This document shows positions 27,269 through 35,934 of a stretch of DNA of 64,000 nucleotides, in pieces. The stretch is from Desulfobulbaceae bacterium UBA2273 (GTDB lineage: Bacteria; Desulfobacterota; Desulfobulbia; Desulfobulbales; Desulfurivibrionaceae), in assembly GCA_002347095.1 (NCBI GenBank), contig DDWZ01000011.1, forward strand, positions 208,547 to 272,546, in the 5' to 3' direction. Both the position numbers and the translations under genes were made by a program. A model generated the notes under the pieces. It was not told where the DNA came from. It worked only from the letters and a program-made list of their open reading frames with translations, and ran no database searches. Numbering within the stretch: position 1 is the stretch's first letter; each line of letters starts with the position of its first letter.

Positions 27269-27621
27269 GGTTCTGTCTCCTCGAGGAAAAAGGAAGGCTG
27301 GAAAACTCCGGAGCCTTCTCTTTGGTTTGGTTGTAAAGCAAGCATTGTGCCGCGAGGCTTTTCTTGTGTATAACAGTATATGTAAATTATCGGTAATTCA
27401 ATGTATTTCTGGAAAATAGGCAGGAGGGCCGGTCTTTTTTCGGCACGGTGTGCATGGGAATCTTTCGTCATGATTTTGACTCCATCTGGACAGAGTGTCA
27501 AAAAAATATCGAGGATTTGAGGGAATCGGTGCTGGTCTCCGCAAAACGCGGCGTAGCCGGGGAAAAATAATGATGGTATTCCAGATTGTTACGAGACCGT
27601 TGCGGTCCGGTTGGAGGGGGC
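27269..27621. other. Intergenic region between fliL and the DUF362 gene
   Basis: This 353-bp divergent gap holds the fliL ribosome site, a sigma-54 promoter on the minus strand (27338-27352) and an AT-rich stretch at about 27361-27420. GGAGGGG lies before the plus-strand gene. No plus-strand promoter or coding region was recognised. Confidence 0.6.
27338..27352 (-). promoter_or_regulatory. Sigma-54 (-24/-12) promoter of the fliL operon
   Basis: On the minus strand the site reads CGGCACAATGCTTGC. GG and GC are ten bases apart and only the first base differs from TGGCAC-N5-TTGC. It lies 70 bp upstream of the fliL ATG and could drive the whole array from fliL to fliA. Confidence 0.85.
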
Positions 27622-28548
27622 ATGGAGCTTCGCGCGTGTGAGGTTGGTCTGGCTGCATGCCATCAGTATGACCGGAGGCTCTTGAAGGATCGGGTGGAGA
27701 TGCTCTGCAACGGCCTGGGCTTTAGGGTCTCCCCGGGAAGCAGGGTGCTGCTCAAGCCCAACCTGGTTTCCGCGGTGCGGAACAAAGGACTGGCCTGCAC
27801 CCATCCGGAGGTTGTCGCTGCCGTGGCGGAGTGGTTTCTCGATCAGGGGGGTACGGTGCGGGTCGGCGATTCGCCGGCATTCGGCACGGCGCTGGGCGTT
27901 ATGGAGGCCTGTGGGATCAGGGCGGCTCTCAAGGGGCTGCCGGTGGCCATGGTCAATTTCGACGGGGCGCAGCCGGTCCGCCTCGCCTCCGGGTTGTCCG
28001 TGGGGGTGGCGCGGGCGGTGCGCGAGTGCGATCTGCTGGTCAATCTGCCCAAGATCAAGGCCCATGGGCAGCTCTATCTGAGTCTGGCGGTAAAGAACTA
28101 TTTCGGGGCGGTGGTGGGGTTCCGCAAGCCCTGGCTTCATGCCCGGTATGGCGACATCGACAACCGGTTCGAGGCCATGCTGGTCGATCTTCTTGGGGTG
28201 CTCCCCGGAGGGATTACCCTGGCCGACGGGGTGGAGGCCATGCACGTGGACGGGCCGGTGGCGGGCAAGCCTTTCCCTTTGCAGCTTCTGGCGGGAGGGC
28301 TCAACCCCGTGGCCTTGGACACGGCCCTGATCGCCGTGCTCGGCCTTCCCCCGCAGGCAAGCCCTGTCTGGCGGGAATGTTGCCGGCGCAACCTTGCCGG
28401 GAGCACCCTGATGGAGCTCTCTTTCCCGCTGGCCAGGGTGGAAGAGGTCGCGGTCCAGGGATTTCAAGCGCCTTTCCGCTTGCGGCCGGTGAGTTTCCAT
28501 CCCTGGCGCCTCTTGCTGGGCGCTGTGAAAAGGGTTATGGCCAGATAG
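27622..28548 (+). CDS. DUF362 domain-containing protein
   Basis: A 308-residue DUF362-family protein. Family landmarks are VLLKPNLVS (about 44-52), THPEVVAAVAEWFLDQGGTVRVGDSPAFGT (about 62-91) and LVNLPKIKAHGQLYLSLAVKNYFGAVVG (about 144-171), where the Lys and His residues are conserved. Many relatives carry a C-terminal ferredoxin domain; this one lacks any CxxCxxC cluster, so it is the short form. The ATG at 27622 was chosen because GGAGGGG lies just upstream; the frame opens further back without a ribosome site. Function of the family is poorly known. Confidence 0.88.
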   Translation: MELRACEVGLAACHQYDRRLLKDRVEMLCNGLGFRVSPGSRVLLKPNLVSAVRNKGLACTHPEVVAAVAEWFLDQGGTVRVGDSPAFGTALGVMEACGIRAALKGLPVAMVNFDGAQPVRLASGLSVGVARAVRECDLLVNLPKIKAHGQLYLSLAVKNYFGAVVGFRKPWLHARYGDIDNRFEAMLVDLLGVLPGGITLADGVEAMHVDGPVAGKPFPLQLLAGGLNPVALDTALIAVLGLPPQASPVWRECCRRNLAGSTLMELSFPLARVEEVAVQGFQAPFRLRPVSFHPWRLLLGAVKRVMAR

Positions 28549-28676
28549 GCGGGGAGCGTCGGATGCCGGCGAGGGGGGAAAGTCTTCTTTACTTTCCCGC
28601 CTGAAAATTTTATCGTGGCCAGCACATTGATGCTCATCAACCCATTACGGGAACAGCTATAAAGAGGAGTAGGGGT

Positions 28677-29429
28677 ATGTACAATCTGCGCGGCAAAGTA
28701 GGCTTGGTAACCGGCAGTTCACGCGGGATCGGCAAGGCGATCGCGCTGCGGCTTGCGGAAAACGGGGTTGATCTGGTGGTGAACTACGTGCGCCACCGCC
28801 AGGACGCGGAAGCCACCGCCCGTCTCATCGAGGAGAAGGGGGCGCGCTGTCTGGTGGTCAAGGCCAACGTGGCCAACGACGAGGATCTGCAATCCATGTT
28901 CGCCCTGATCAAAAGCGAGTTTGGCCATCTTGATTTTCTCATCAGCAACGCCGCTTCCGGCGTTCTCAAACCGGCGCTGGAGCTGAGCAGCCGCCACTGG
29001 AACTGGGCCATGGAAATCAACGCCCGGGCCCTGCTTTCCCTCACCCAGCAGGCCGCGCCGCTCATGAACAAGGGAGCCAGGATCATGGCGGTTTCCAGCA
29101 TGGGGGCGGTGCGGGCCGTGGAGAATTACACGGCCGTGGGCGCCTCCAAGGCGGCGCTTGAGTCGCTGGTCCGCCATCTGGCCGTGGAGCTGGGGCCTCT
29201 GGGGATCAATGTCAATACCATCAGCGCCGGGGCCGTGGACACCGAGGCCCTGAAGAAATTTCCCAACCGACAACAGATCCTCGACGGCGCCCTGCAACGC
29301 ACCCCCATGGGGCGGCTGACCACCCCCGAGGATGTGGCGGATGTCGCCCTGTTTTTGTGCAGCGATCTGGCCGCCATGATCCAGGGGCAGACCATCGTCG
29401 TGGACGGTGGCTATTCCATCCGGGCCTGA
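28677..29429 (+). CDS. fabL: FabL-type enoyl-[acyl-carrier-protein] reductase (SDR)
   Basis: A 250-residue short-chain dehydrogenase. The cofactor motif is TGSSRGIG (12-19) and the active site is Y151 with K158, i.e. YxxxxxxK rather than the usual YxxxK; this spacing marks enoyl-ACP reductases. The stretch SAGAVDTEALKKFPNR is a strong match to Bacillus FabL (reductase III), which reduces enoyl-ACP with NADPH in fatty-acid elongation and tolerates triclosan. GAGGAG lies before the ATG. The gene is followed directly by maf. I am confident of the SDR family and fairly confident of the FabL subclass. Confidence 0.82.
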   Translation: MYNLRGKVGLVTGSSRGIGKAIALRLAENGVDLVVNYVRHRQDAEATARLIEEKGARCLVVKANVANDEDLQSMFALIKSEFGHLDFLISNAASGVLKPALELSSRHWNWAMEINARALLSLTQQAAPLMNKGARIMAVSSMGAVRAVENYTAVGASKAALESLVRHLAVELGPLGINVNTISAGAVDTEALKKFPNRQQILDGALQRTPMGRLTTPEDVADVALFLCSDLAAMIQGQTIVVDGGYSIRA

Positions 29430-29437
29430 TCCCGGTT

Positions 29438-30037
29438 ATGGACGCCTTTCGGACACAGGCGCGGCTGATCCTCGCCTCGGGTTCGCCCCGGCGGCGCGAT
29501 TTTCTTGCCGACTTGGGTATTGCCTTTGAGGTGCTGGTCGCGGACATTGACGAGACCCCGCTCTCCGGCGAGGTGCCCATCGATTTTGTCGCGCGGCTGT
29601 CCCGGGAAAAGGCACAGGCGGTTGAGCAACCCGGAGCCTGGGTGCTGGCCGCCGATACCGCGGTGGTGGTGGATGGGGAGATCCTCGGCAAGCCCGGCGA
29701 TGAAGAGGAGGCCTGCGCCATGCTCATGCGGCTCTCCGGCCGCTGGCATGAGGTGTGGACCGGATTTTCCCTCTGCTGCCAGACCACCGGCGAATCATGC
29801 ACTAAAACCGTCTGCACCAAAGTCCGGTTTCTCGCGCTCACCCCGGAGTTGTGCCGGGCGTATGTGCGCACCGGAGAACCCCTGGACAAGGCCGGAGCTT
29901 ACGGGATTCAGGGCAAGGGGTGTTTTCTGGTCCCGGAAATAAGCGGTTCCTATACCAATGTGGTGGGCTTGCCCATGACCGAGGTTCTGGAAACGTTGTT
30001 GCACCACAAGGTAATTGCCTTGATGGACGGTTTGTGA
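29438..30037 (+). CDS. maf: Maf-like nucleotide pyrophosphatase
   Basis: A 199-residue Maf/YhdE-family protein that hydrolyses non-canonical or excess nucleoside triphosphates. Signatures: LILASGSPRRRDFL at the N-terminus, LAADTAVVVDGEILGKPGD with the catalytic Asp, and DKAGAYGIQGKG near the C-terminus. Residues around SGSPRRR and the QGKG segment suggest the YhdE (dTTP/UTP) group rather than YceF, but this is not certain. The start at 29438 was chosen because the longer frame lies within fabL; the gene begins nine bases after the fabL stop. Confidence 0.9.
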   Translation: MDAFRTQARLILASGSPRRRDFLADLGIAFEVLVADIDETPLSGEVPIDFVARLSREKAQAVEQPGAWVLAADTAVVVDGEILGKPGDEEEACAMLMRLSGRWHEVWTGFSLCCQTTGESCTKTVCTKVRFLALTPELCRAYVRTGEPLDKAGAYGIQGKGCFLVPEISGSYTNVVGLPMTEVLETLLHHKVIALMDGL

Positions 30038-30053
30038 GAAACTTATCTCAGTC

Positions 30054-31292
30054 ATGAATGCCTCGGAACCGAATATCTTTGTTGCCCGCCAGCCTATCTT
30101 CAAGAGGAACAAAGAGGTGTTCGCCTACGAACTGCTCTTCCGTTCCGGCCTGGCCAATTACTTCGACCCTTTGCAGGACGGGGAAGAGGCCACCTCCAAG
30201 GTCATCACCAACAGCTTTCTCTTGATCGGCATTCCCACCATCATCGAAGAGAAAAAGGCGTTCATCAATTTCAGCGAAGAGATGCTGCTCAAGGGGTATC
30301 CCTCGCTTTTCTCCAAGGAAATTACCGTGGTCGAGGTGCTGGAAACGGTGGGGGCCACGCCCGAGGTAGTAGCGGCATGCGGCAAGCTGGTCGAGGCGGG
30401 GTATGTCCTGGCACTGGATGATTTTCTCTACGAAGATCGGTTTGTGCCGCTCATCAAGCTGGCCAGGATCATCAAGTTTGATATCCGCCAAATGAGCCGT
30501 GCCGAGCTTGAACGGCAGGTCAAGATCGTGAGCCGCTACAACGTCAAACTGCTGGCCGAGAAGATTGAAACCTTTGAAGAGTTCGAGGCCGTTAAAAAGC
30601 TGGGCTTTGATCTATTCCAGGGCTATTTTTTCAGCCGCCCCCATATCATTGAGGGGCGGGATATCCCCGGTTCCAAGCTCCATTATCTTCAGGTGCTGAA
30701 AATAATCCAGGACGAGGATTACGACTTCGCCGAGCTGGCCAAGGTTGTCAGCCGGGATGTCTCCCTGGCCTACAAATTGCTCAAGTATGTGAATTCCGCC
30801 TATTTTGCCAGAAGGCAGAAGCTGGACAGCATTGAGATGGTCGTGGCCATGCTGGGGCAGCTCACCTTACGAAAATGGCTGTCGCTGATGATGCTGTCCT
30901 ACCTTGCCGCGGACAAGCCGTCCGAACTGCTCCGCCTGGCCGCTTTCCGGGGTAGCTTCTGTGAACTGATCGCCGGTCAGCTTCTGGACAGGCGCAGCGA
31001 GGCGGGGATGTTTCATACGGCCGGGATGTTTTCCCTGCTTCCCGCCATGCTTGATAAGGATATGGCGAAGATCCTGCCGGAGCTGGCCCTGCCAGAGAAG
31101 CTGCAGGAGGCGTTGCTCTCCGAGGTTGCGGCAACCCCCCTTGCCCGGACCCTCGCCCTGGTTATGGCCTACGAACGGGGAGACTGGGAAAAAACAATCA
31201 GCCTGGCGAAAAAACTCGATATCACCCTCGACTCCTTGCCCCTGCTCTACGAGCAGGCCATTGAAATCGCCCAGGTTCAGCTTACGGATTGA
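30054..31292 (+). CDS. EAL-HDOD signalling protein (YuxH-like)
   Basis: A 412-residue protein with an N-terminal EAL-like domain (about 5-200) and a C-terminal HDOD domain (about 205-395). The EAL segment is degenerate: the signature appears as YELLFR and ALDDFLYEDRF, so phosphodiesterase activity is unlikely and c-di-GMP binding or protein contact is more plausible. HDOD landmarks are YLQVLKIIQ, ISRDVSLAYKLLKYVNSAYF-like SRDVSLAYKLLKYVNSA, and GQLTLRKWLSLMML. The protein type is often linked to motility or surface behaviour. It converges on glyS with an 11-bp overlap of the two 3' ends. Confidence 0.9.
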   Translation: MNASEPNIFVARQPIFKRNKEVFAYELLFRSGLANYFDPLQDGEEATSKVITNSFLLIGIPTIIEEKKAFINFSEEMLLKGYPSLFSKEITVVEVLETVGATPEVVAACGKLVEAGYVLALDDFLYEDRFVPLIKLARIIKFDIRQMSRAELERQVKIVSRYNVKLLAEKIETFEEFEAVKKLGFDLFQGYFFSRPHIIEGRDIPGSKLHYLQVLKIIQDEDYDFAELAKVVSRDVSLAYKLLKYVNSAYFARRQKLDSIEMVVAMLGQLTLRKWLSLMMLSYLAADKPSELLRLAAFRGSFCELIAGQLLDRRSEAGMFHTAGMFSLLPAMLDKDMAKILPELALPEKLQEALLSEVAATPLARTLALVMAYERGDWEKTISLAKKLDITLDSLPLLYEQAIEIAQVQLTD

Positions 31293-33357
31293 TGGCATTC
31301 ATTTTCGAAAAATCGCCGATCCTCAGAAAGAGGCGGGCGATGGCGGTCAGCAGGTTCAACCGGTTGGCGCGCACCTTCTCATCCTCCGCCATGACCATGA
31401 CTTCCTCGAAAAAGGTGTCAACCGGTTCCTTCATCTTGAGGATCACCGCCAACCCCTTTTCATAATCCCCGGCTTCCAGCAGAGGGGTGGCCTCGGCACG
31501 AACAGCCAGGTATGCCTCATGGAGCTTCTGCTCGGCACCCTCCGTGAGCAGCTCCGGTTGCACCGCGGCCTCGCTGTTTTCCTTGATGATGTTGATCACC
31601 CGCTTGAAGGCTCCGGCCAGAACCGTAAAGGCTTCCTGGCCGCTGATGGCCATGAGGGCATTGATTTTCCGCCTGCAGTCAACCGGATCGTCGAAGGAGA
31701 TCGAGGTGACCGCTTCCACCGCCTCGGCGGGGATTCCCTGACCGGTGAGATCGTTGCTGAAGCGGCCCTTAATGAATTCGAGCACGCTGCGGCGGGCGTC
31801 GGCTTTGGGGACGGTCAGCTTGTCTCCGTGGAGAGAAAGCGCCTCATCCACGAACTCGGCAAGAGAAAGGCGGAATCCCATGGTGTTGATGATGTGGAGC
31901 AGCCCCAGGGAGAGGCGGCGCAGGCCAAAGGGGTCGGCGGTGCCGGTGGGAATCTGGCCGATGCCGAAACAGCCGGTGATGGAATCAAGCCGGTCGGCCA
32001 TGCCGACCAGCGCCCCGGGGATTGAGGTAGGCAGTACGCCTCCGGCCCGAACCGGCAGATAATGCTCCCGGATGGCCGTGGCGACCTCGACCGTTTCCCC
32101 GCCGAGCAAGGCGTAATCGTGGCCGATCGCCCCCTGCAGGGTGGGGAACTCTCCCACCATGTCGGTCAGCAGGTCGGTTTTGGCGAGGAGGGCACCGCGT
32201 TCGGCGTGGGCCAGGTGTTCCGGCGCCAGCTTTTTGGCCAGCAGCCCGGCCAGGGTGGTAACGCGTTTGGTCTTGTCGAGCATGGTGCCTAGTTTGTGCT
32301 GGAAGATAACACCCGTCAAGTCTTCCACCCGATCCGCCAGAGTCTTTCGTTGGTCTTCCTTGAAGAAGAAAAAGGCATCCTCCAGCCGCGCCCGGATCAC
32401 CCGCTGGTGGCCGTCGGCGGCAAGCTTCGCATCCCTGGTGTCCGTGTTGTTCACCGCGATGAAATTGGGCATGAGCTTGCCCGCGGCGTCAACCACGGCA
32501 AAGTATTTCTGGTGCTCCCGCATGGAGGTGATCAGCACTTCGCGGGGCAGGGCCAGGAAACGCTCCTCAAAGGCGCCGCAGATGGCAAAGGGCTTCTCCA
32601 CCAGATTGCACACCGTGTCCACCAGCTCGTCATCCGGGAGGATCGTCCCGCCTGCCTGTTGGGCCGCCTTGGTGATCTCGGCAAGCACCGCACTGCGGCG
32701 TTCCTGGGGCTCGACCATGACCTGGGCCGTGCGCAGGGTTTCGACATAATCGTTGTAGCAGGAGGCCGGGAAGGGCCCCTGGGCCATGAACCGGTGGCCG
32801 CGGGTGGTGTTGGCGCTGGTGATGGTATCCAGGGAGAAGGGCACGGTCTTGCCGCCATACACGGCGAGCAGCCACTGGATCGGCCGGGCAAAGCTGGTGC
32901 GGCCTGCGCCCCAACGCATGGATTTGGGGAAATTGAGGCTGGTGACCACCTCGGGCAGCAGTTCGGCAAGGAGCTCCGAGGTCGGGCGGCCGGTCTGTTC
33001 GATGCGCACCATGAGGTACTCGCCCTTTGGCGTTGCCAGTATCTGCAGGGCCCCGACCTCGGCCCCGTTCTTTTTGGCAAAGCCGATGGCTGCCTGGGTG
33101 GGCTGGCCTTTCTGGTCAAAGGCCGCCTTTTTCGGGGGGCCGAGAATCTCCTCTTGCCGATCCGGCTGGCGCTCGGCCAAGCCGCCGACCGACACGGCAA
33201 GACGCCTGGGGGTGGCGGCGGTGCGCATGGTGGAATAGGGCAGGGCCAGGGCGGTGAGCCGCTCACCGAGGATTTTTTCCAATTGGGCAAGGGCGGGCAT
33301 GATATAGCCGGCCGGAATTTCTTCGGTGCCGATTTCAAAGAGGAGTTCGTGTTGCAT
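31282..33357 (-). CDS. glyS: Glycyl-tRNA synthetase beta subunit
   Basis: A 691-residue beta subunit of the alpha2-beta2 bacterial GlyRS, carrying the tRNA-binding and editing-like regions. Family landmarks: LLFEIGTEEIPAGYI at the N-terminus, RFMAQGPF, REHQKYFAVVD, NFIAVNNT, RVIRARLEDAFFFFKEDQ, QHKLGTMLDKTKRV and AERGALLAKTDLLTDMVGEFPTLQG. The ATG at 33357 was chosen over a 22-codon upstream extension because the family begins at this motif. The usual partner glyQ is not adjacent and is not in the window. Confidence 0.96.
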   Translation of the reverse strand: MQHELLFEIGTEEIPAGYIMPALAQLEKILGERLTALALPYSTMRTAATPRRLAVSVGGLAERQPDRQEEILGPPKKAAFDQKGQPTQAAIGFAKKNGAEVGALQILATPKGEYLMVRIEQTGRPTSELLAELLPEVVTSLNFPKSMRWGAGRTSFARPIQWLLAVYGGKTVPFSLDTITSANTTRGHRFMAQGPFPASCYNDYVETLRTAQVMVEPQERRSAVLAEITKAAQQAGGTILPDDELVDTVCNLVEKPFAICGAFEERFLALPREVLITSMREHQKYFAVVDAAGKLMPNFIAVNNTDTRDAKLAADGHQRVIRARLEDAFFFFKEDQRKTLADRVEDLTGVIFQHKLGTMLDKTKRVTTLAGLLAKKLAPEHLAHAERGALLAKTDLLTDMVGEFPTLQGAIGHDYALLGGETVEVATAIREHYLPVRAGGVLPTSIPGALVGMADRLDSITGCFGIGQIPTGTADPFGLRRLSLGLLHIINTMGFRLSLAEFVDEALSLHGDKLTVPKADARRSVLEFIKGRFSNDLTGQGIPAEAVEAVTSISFDDPVDCRRKINALMAISGQEAFTVLAGAFKRVINIIKENSEAAVQPELLTEGAEQKLHEAYLAVRAEATPLLEAGDYEKGLAVILKMKEPVDTFFEEVMVMAEDEKVRANRLNLLTAIARLFLRIGDFSKMNAINP

Positions 33358-33507
33358 GATCAGTTTCTCGCGATATTTTTTTGACGGTGATCCGTGCGGC
33401 CGTGTCGAGGAGCCGTTACCCAATACGTGGTGCTTTTCGGATTGTTTTATTACGGCTCTTTATGCCGTTTTGGCAACCAAAATGAGAATTTTTTTTGCCG
33501 CGACGGC

Positions 33508-34269
33508 TCAGGATACGGCCGGGTTGTTGTGCCATTCCAGGGAGGCAAAGGTGTTGTAGCCTTGCGAAAGGTTTTCCACCAGAACGGAAAACCAGGCAAT
33601 GGCCGGATGGTCTTCAAGGGTGCGGCCAAGGGCCGTGGTAATGCTTTCCACGGAAAGGGTGTATTCCGTGCAGTCTGTGGCAGTAGGCCAGCAGAGATCG
33701 TGGGAGGTCACTTCTTCCACCAACTGGATGATCTCCTCGATCCAGATGAAATGCTTGAACCGCAAGCGGATGGTGGCCCTGCCCCAGTGACCGAGGGAAC
33801 GGGGCAAACCCTGGCCTCCCTGGGACGGGACCGGCGGGGAAATGGGCACCTGGATCTCCAGGACGAGATCATCGGTTTTTTCCAGCGAGCCATGCATGGT
33901 ACAGCGGTATTCCTTCATGCCAACCGCTTGCGCCTGTCCGGAGGATTTTTGCAGGAAATAGGGAAAGGTCATTTCCAGGTGGGCCGCTTCCGCCTGGAGC
34001 TTGATTTTCATTTCTTCGAGGATGCGATGAAAGCTCTTCAGGTTTATCTCGCCGTGGAACCGGTTGAGAATTTCCACGAACCGGCTCATGTGGGTGCCTT
34101 TGAACTGATGGGGCAGATTGACGTACATGTTGACCGTGGCCACGGTTTTTTGGGTCTTTCGCGCCTTGTCCAGGACGGTTACCGGGTAGGAGATGTTTTT
34201 TACCCCCACCTTCTTGATGTTGATCCGGCGGTAATCACGCTGGCCTTGGATATCTTTCATGTCGCTCAT
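33508..34269 (-). CDS. folE2: GTP cyclohydrolase FolE2 (type IB)
   Basis: A 253-residue FolE2, which converts GTP to dihydroneopterin triphosphate for folate or queuosine-type pathways and works with Mn or Zn rather than strictly Zn. Signatures: DIQGQRDYRRINIKKVGVKNISYPV, read as landmarks at the N-terminus; the diagnostic FKGTHMSRFVEIL; EYRCTMHGSL; and LCWPTATDCTEYTL with the conserved Cys. Two in-frame ATGs (34269 and 34260) are possible. A palindromic element begins only two bases upstream of the first, so it supplies the upstream ribosome-site region. Confidence 0.93.
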   Translation of the reverse strand: MSDMKDIQGQRDYRRINIKKVGVKNISYPVTVLDKARKTQKTVATVNMYVNLPHQFKGTHMSRFVEILNRFHGEINLKSFHRILEEMKIKLQAEAAHLEMTFPYFLQKSSGQAQAVGMKEYRCTMHGSLEKTDDLVLEIQVPISPPVPSQGGQGLPRSLGHWGRATIRLRFKHFIWIEEIIQLVEEVTSHDLCWPTATDCTEYTLSVESITTALGRTLEDHPAIAWFSVLVENLSQGYNTFASLEWHNNPAVS

Positions 34270-34271
34270 TG

Positions 34272-34415
34272 GTAAACATTCCCCGGCACCGAATCTGCTT
34301 CGCAGTCTCGCGGGCTCGCTTAGCTGTCATCGGCCTGCGCATGTACGGTAACACACTTCACAAGCCTCTTTCGCGCATCTCCGGCAGCAGCAACGCGGCG
34401 CTGGTGAACGTTTGC
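34272..34415. repeat. Family A palindromic element, copy 3 (diverged, about 144 bp)
   Basis: Same internal order as copies 1 and 2: GGCACCGAATCTGCTTCG, TCATCGGCC, CATGTACGGTAACACAC, then GGTGAACGTTTGC. It carries extra sequence of about 20 bp near 34305-34325. Terminal arms match at 11 of 15 positions. It lies directly before the folE2 start codon. Confidence 0.7.
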
Positions 34416-34515
34416 AGCTTGAGTGGAAACCGTCTTTTGGTGACTCTTGGGGAACGGATGCGCTCATTGGGCAGGAGGGTGGGTGTTAGTCTGTTTTTTC
34501 TCGCTGGCCCGGCAT

Positions 34516-34866
34516 TCAGGCAAGATGCTTTTTCACGGCCGCCTTAAGCTCGTCCAAATTGGAGGATTTGACGATGTATTCATCGGAGGCCCAGGTGGCC
34601 AGGTCCTGCTTGAACTCCTGGTAGGCGGAGCTGAGGATGACCGGAAGGGAGGAATTCATTTCCTTGATCTGGCGCAGAACATCGATGCCGTTGATGCCGG
34701 GCATATTGATGTCGAGGATGATGAGATCCGGGTTGATGATCTTCAGTTGGGTAAGGGCTTCTTCCCCGGAAAGAGCGGAGTGGACCTCGTATCCTTCCTC
34801 CTCCAGTTCTTCGCGGTACAGGAGATGGATGCTGTCTTCATCGTCAACAAGCAGTATTTTTTTCAT
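34516..34866 (-). CDS. Single-domain response regulator
   Basis: A 116-residue receiver-only protein. The acidic pocket is D8-D9, the phospho-acceptor is D52 in LIILDINMPGINGIDVL and the Ser/Thr switch lies in VILSSAY. The conserved Lys is in YIVKSSN, where the usual KP has become KS. No output domain is present, so it works as a phospho-relay or diffusible signal. No histidine kinase is adjacent, and the partner is unknown. Confidence 0.9.
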   Translation of the reverse strand: MKKILLVDDEDSIHLLYREELEEEGYEVHSALSGEEALTQLKIINPDLIILDINMPGINGIDVLRQIKEMNSSLPVILSSAYQEFKQDLATWASDEYIVKSSNLDELKAAVKKHLA

Positions 34867-34923
34867 TGATCCCCCCCCTGTTGTCTTGCAAGGGTTGTGA
34901 GCGTTGCTGTCCCCAGCGTTGGG

Positions 34924-35925
34924 TTAAATCGCCGCTTCTTTTAAAAATTGGGCTGCTTCTTCCGGCGGGATGGAGTTGATGTAAAAGCCTGAGCCCCATT
35001 CAAAACCGGCGATCATGGTCAGTTTGGGCATGATTTCAAAATGCCAGTGGTAATGTTCAAGGGGTTGCGAGCGCAACGGGGCGCCGTGCAGGACAAAGTT
35101 GTAAGGAACATTGGGAATGCAGGTGTCCAAACGGCGCATGCACTCTGAAAAGATCGCGGTGAGCGCCTTGAAATGGGCGTCATCCATGGCAAGATAGGAA
35201 GAGGCATGTTGCTTGGGCAGGATCCACATCTCGAAGGGGGAACGGGGCGCATAGGGGACAATGGCGAGGAACAGGTCGTTTTCGGCCACCACCCGTTTGT
35301 CCTGGTTAATTTCCTGGCGGATGATGTCGCAGAAAATACAGCGTTCCTTGTACTTGAAGTAGGAGAGGCTTCCTTCGATCTCGGAGCTGATCATGCGGGG
35401 GACAATGGGCAAGGCAATGAGCTGGGAGTGGGAATGTTCCAGCGAGGCCCCGGCTGCGGCGCCGAAATTCTTGAACACCATGACATACCGGAAGCGCGGA
35501 TCCTGGGCCAGGTCGAGCAGTCGATCCCGGTAAGCCAGAAAAACCTTGATCATGCGATCCGCCGGCAGATTGGCAAAGGATTCGTTGTGGTCCGGGGTTT
35601 CGATGATGACCTCGTGGGCGCCGATGCCGTTCATCCGGTCGTAGAGGCCATCGCCCTCTTTGTTGAGATTGCCTTCGATGATGAGGGCGGGATACTTGTT
35701 GGGCACGACCCGCAGATCCCAGCCGGGTCTGTTGGCTTGATGGCCAGCGGTGCTGCTGTAGCTCAAAACTTCCGGAGGCGTGGTATTCTCGTTGCCTGGA
35801 CACAGAGGGCAGAACCCTCCTCGTGTCTCGTTTTTCTCCACAATGAAGTCAGTGGGACGCTTTCCCCGTTCAGTGGAGATGATGATCCAGCGGCCAATGA
35901 TCGGATCTTTGCGCAGTTCAGGCAT
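34924..35925 (-). CDS. galT: Galactose-1-phosphate uridylyltransferase
   Basis: A 333-residue GalT of the HIT superfamily, exchanging UMP between UDP-glucose and galactose-1-phosphate. Features: RKDPIIGRWIIISTERGKRP at the N-terminus, a zinc pair in GGFCPLCPGNE, the SLEHSHSQLIALP motif with the catalytic His region, CIFCDII with a second Cys pair and the EHYHWHFEIMP segment. It lies upstream of no other Leloir gene here, so a role in UDP-sugar or glycogen metabolism is as likely as galactose use. Only 9 bp separate it from the upstream DksA/TraR-like gene. Confidence 0.94.
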   Translation of the reverse strand: MPELRKDPIIGRWIIISTERGKRPTDFIVEKNETRGGFCPLCPGNENTTPPEVLSYSSTAGHQANRPGWDLRVVPNKYPALIIEGNLNKEGDGLYDRMNGIGAHEVIIETPDHNESFANLPADRMIKVFLAYRDRLLDLAQDPRFRYVMVFKNFGAAAGASLEHSHSQLIALPIVPRMISSEIEGSLSYFKYKERCIFCDIIRQEINQDKRVVAENDLFLAIVPYAPRSPFEMWILPKQHASSYLAMDDAHFKALTAIFSECMRRLDTCIPNVPYNFVLHGAPLRSQPLEHYHWHFEIMPKLTMIAGFEWGSGFYINSIPPEEAAQFLKEAAI

Positions 35926-35934
35926 CGCGGTCTC

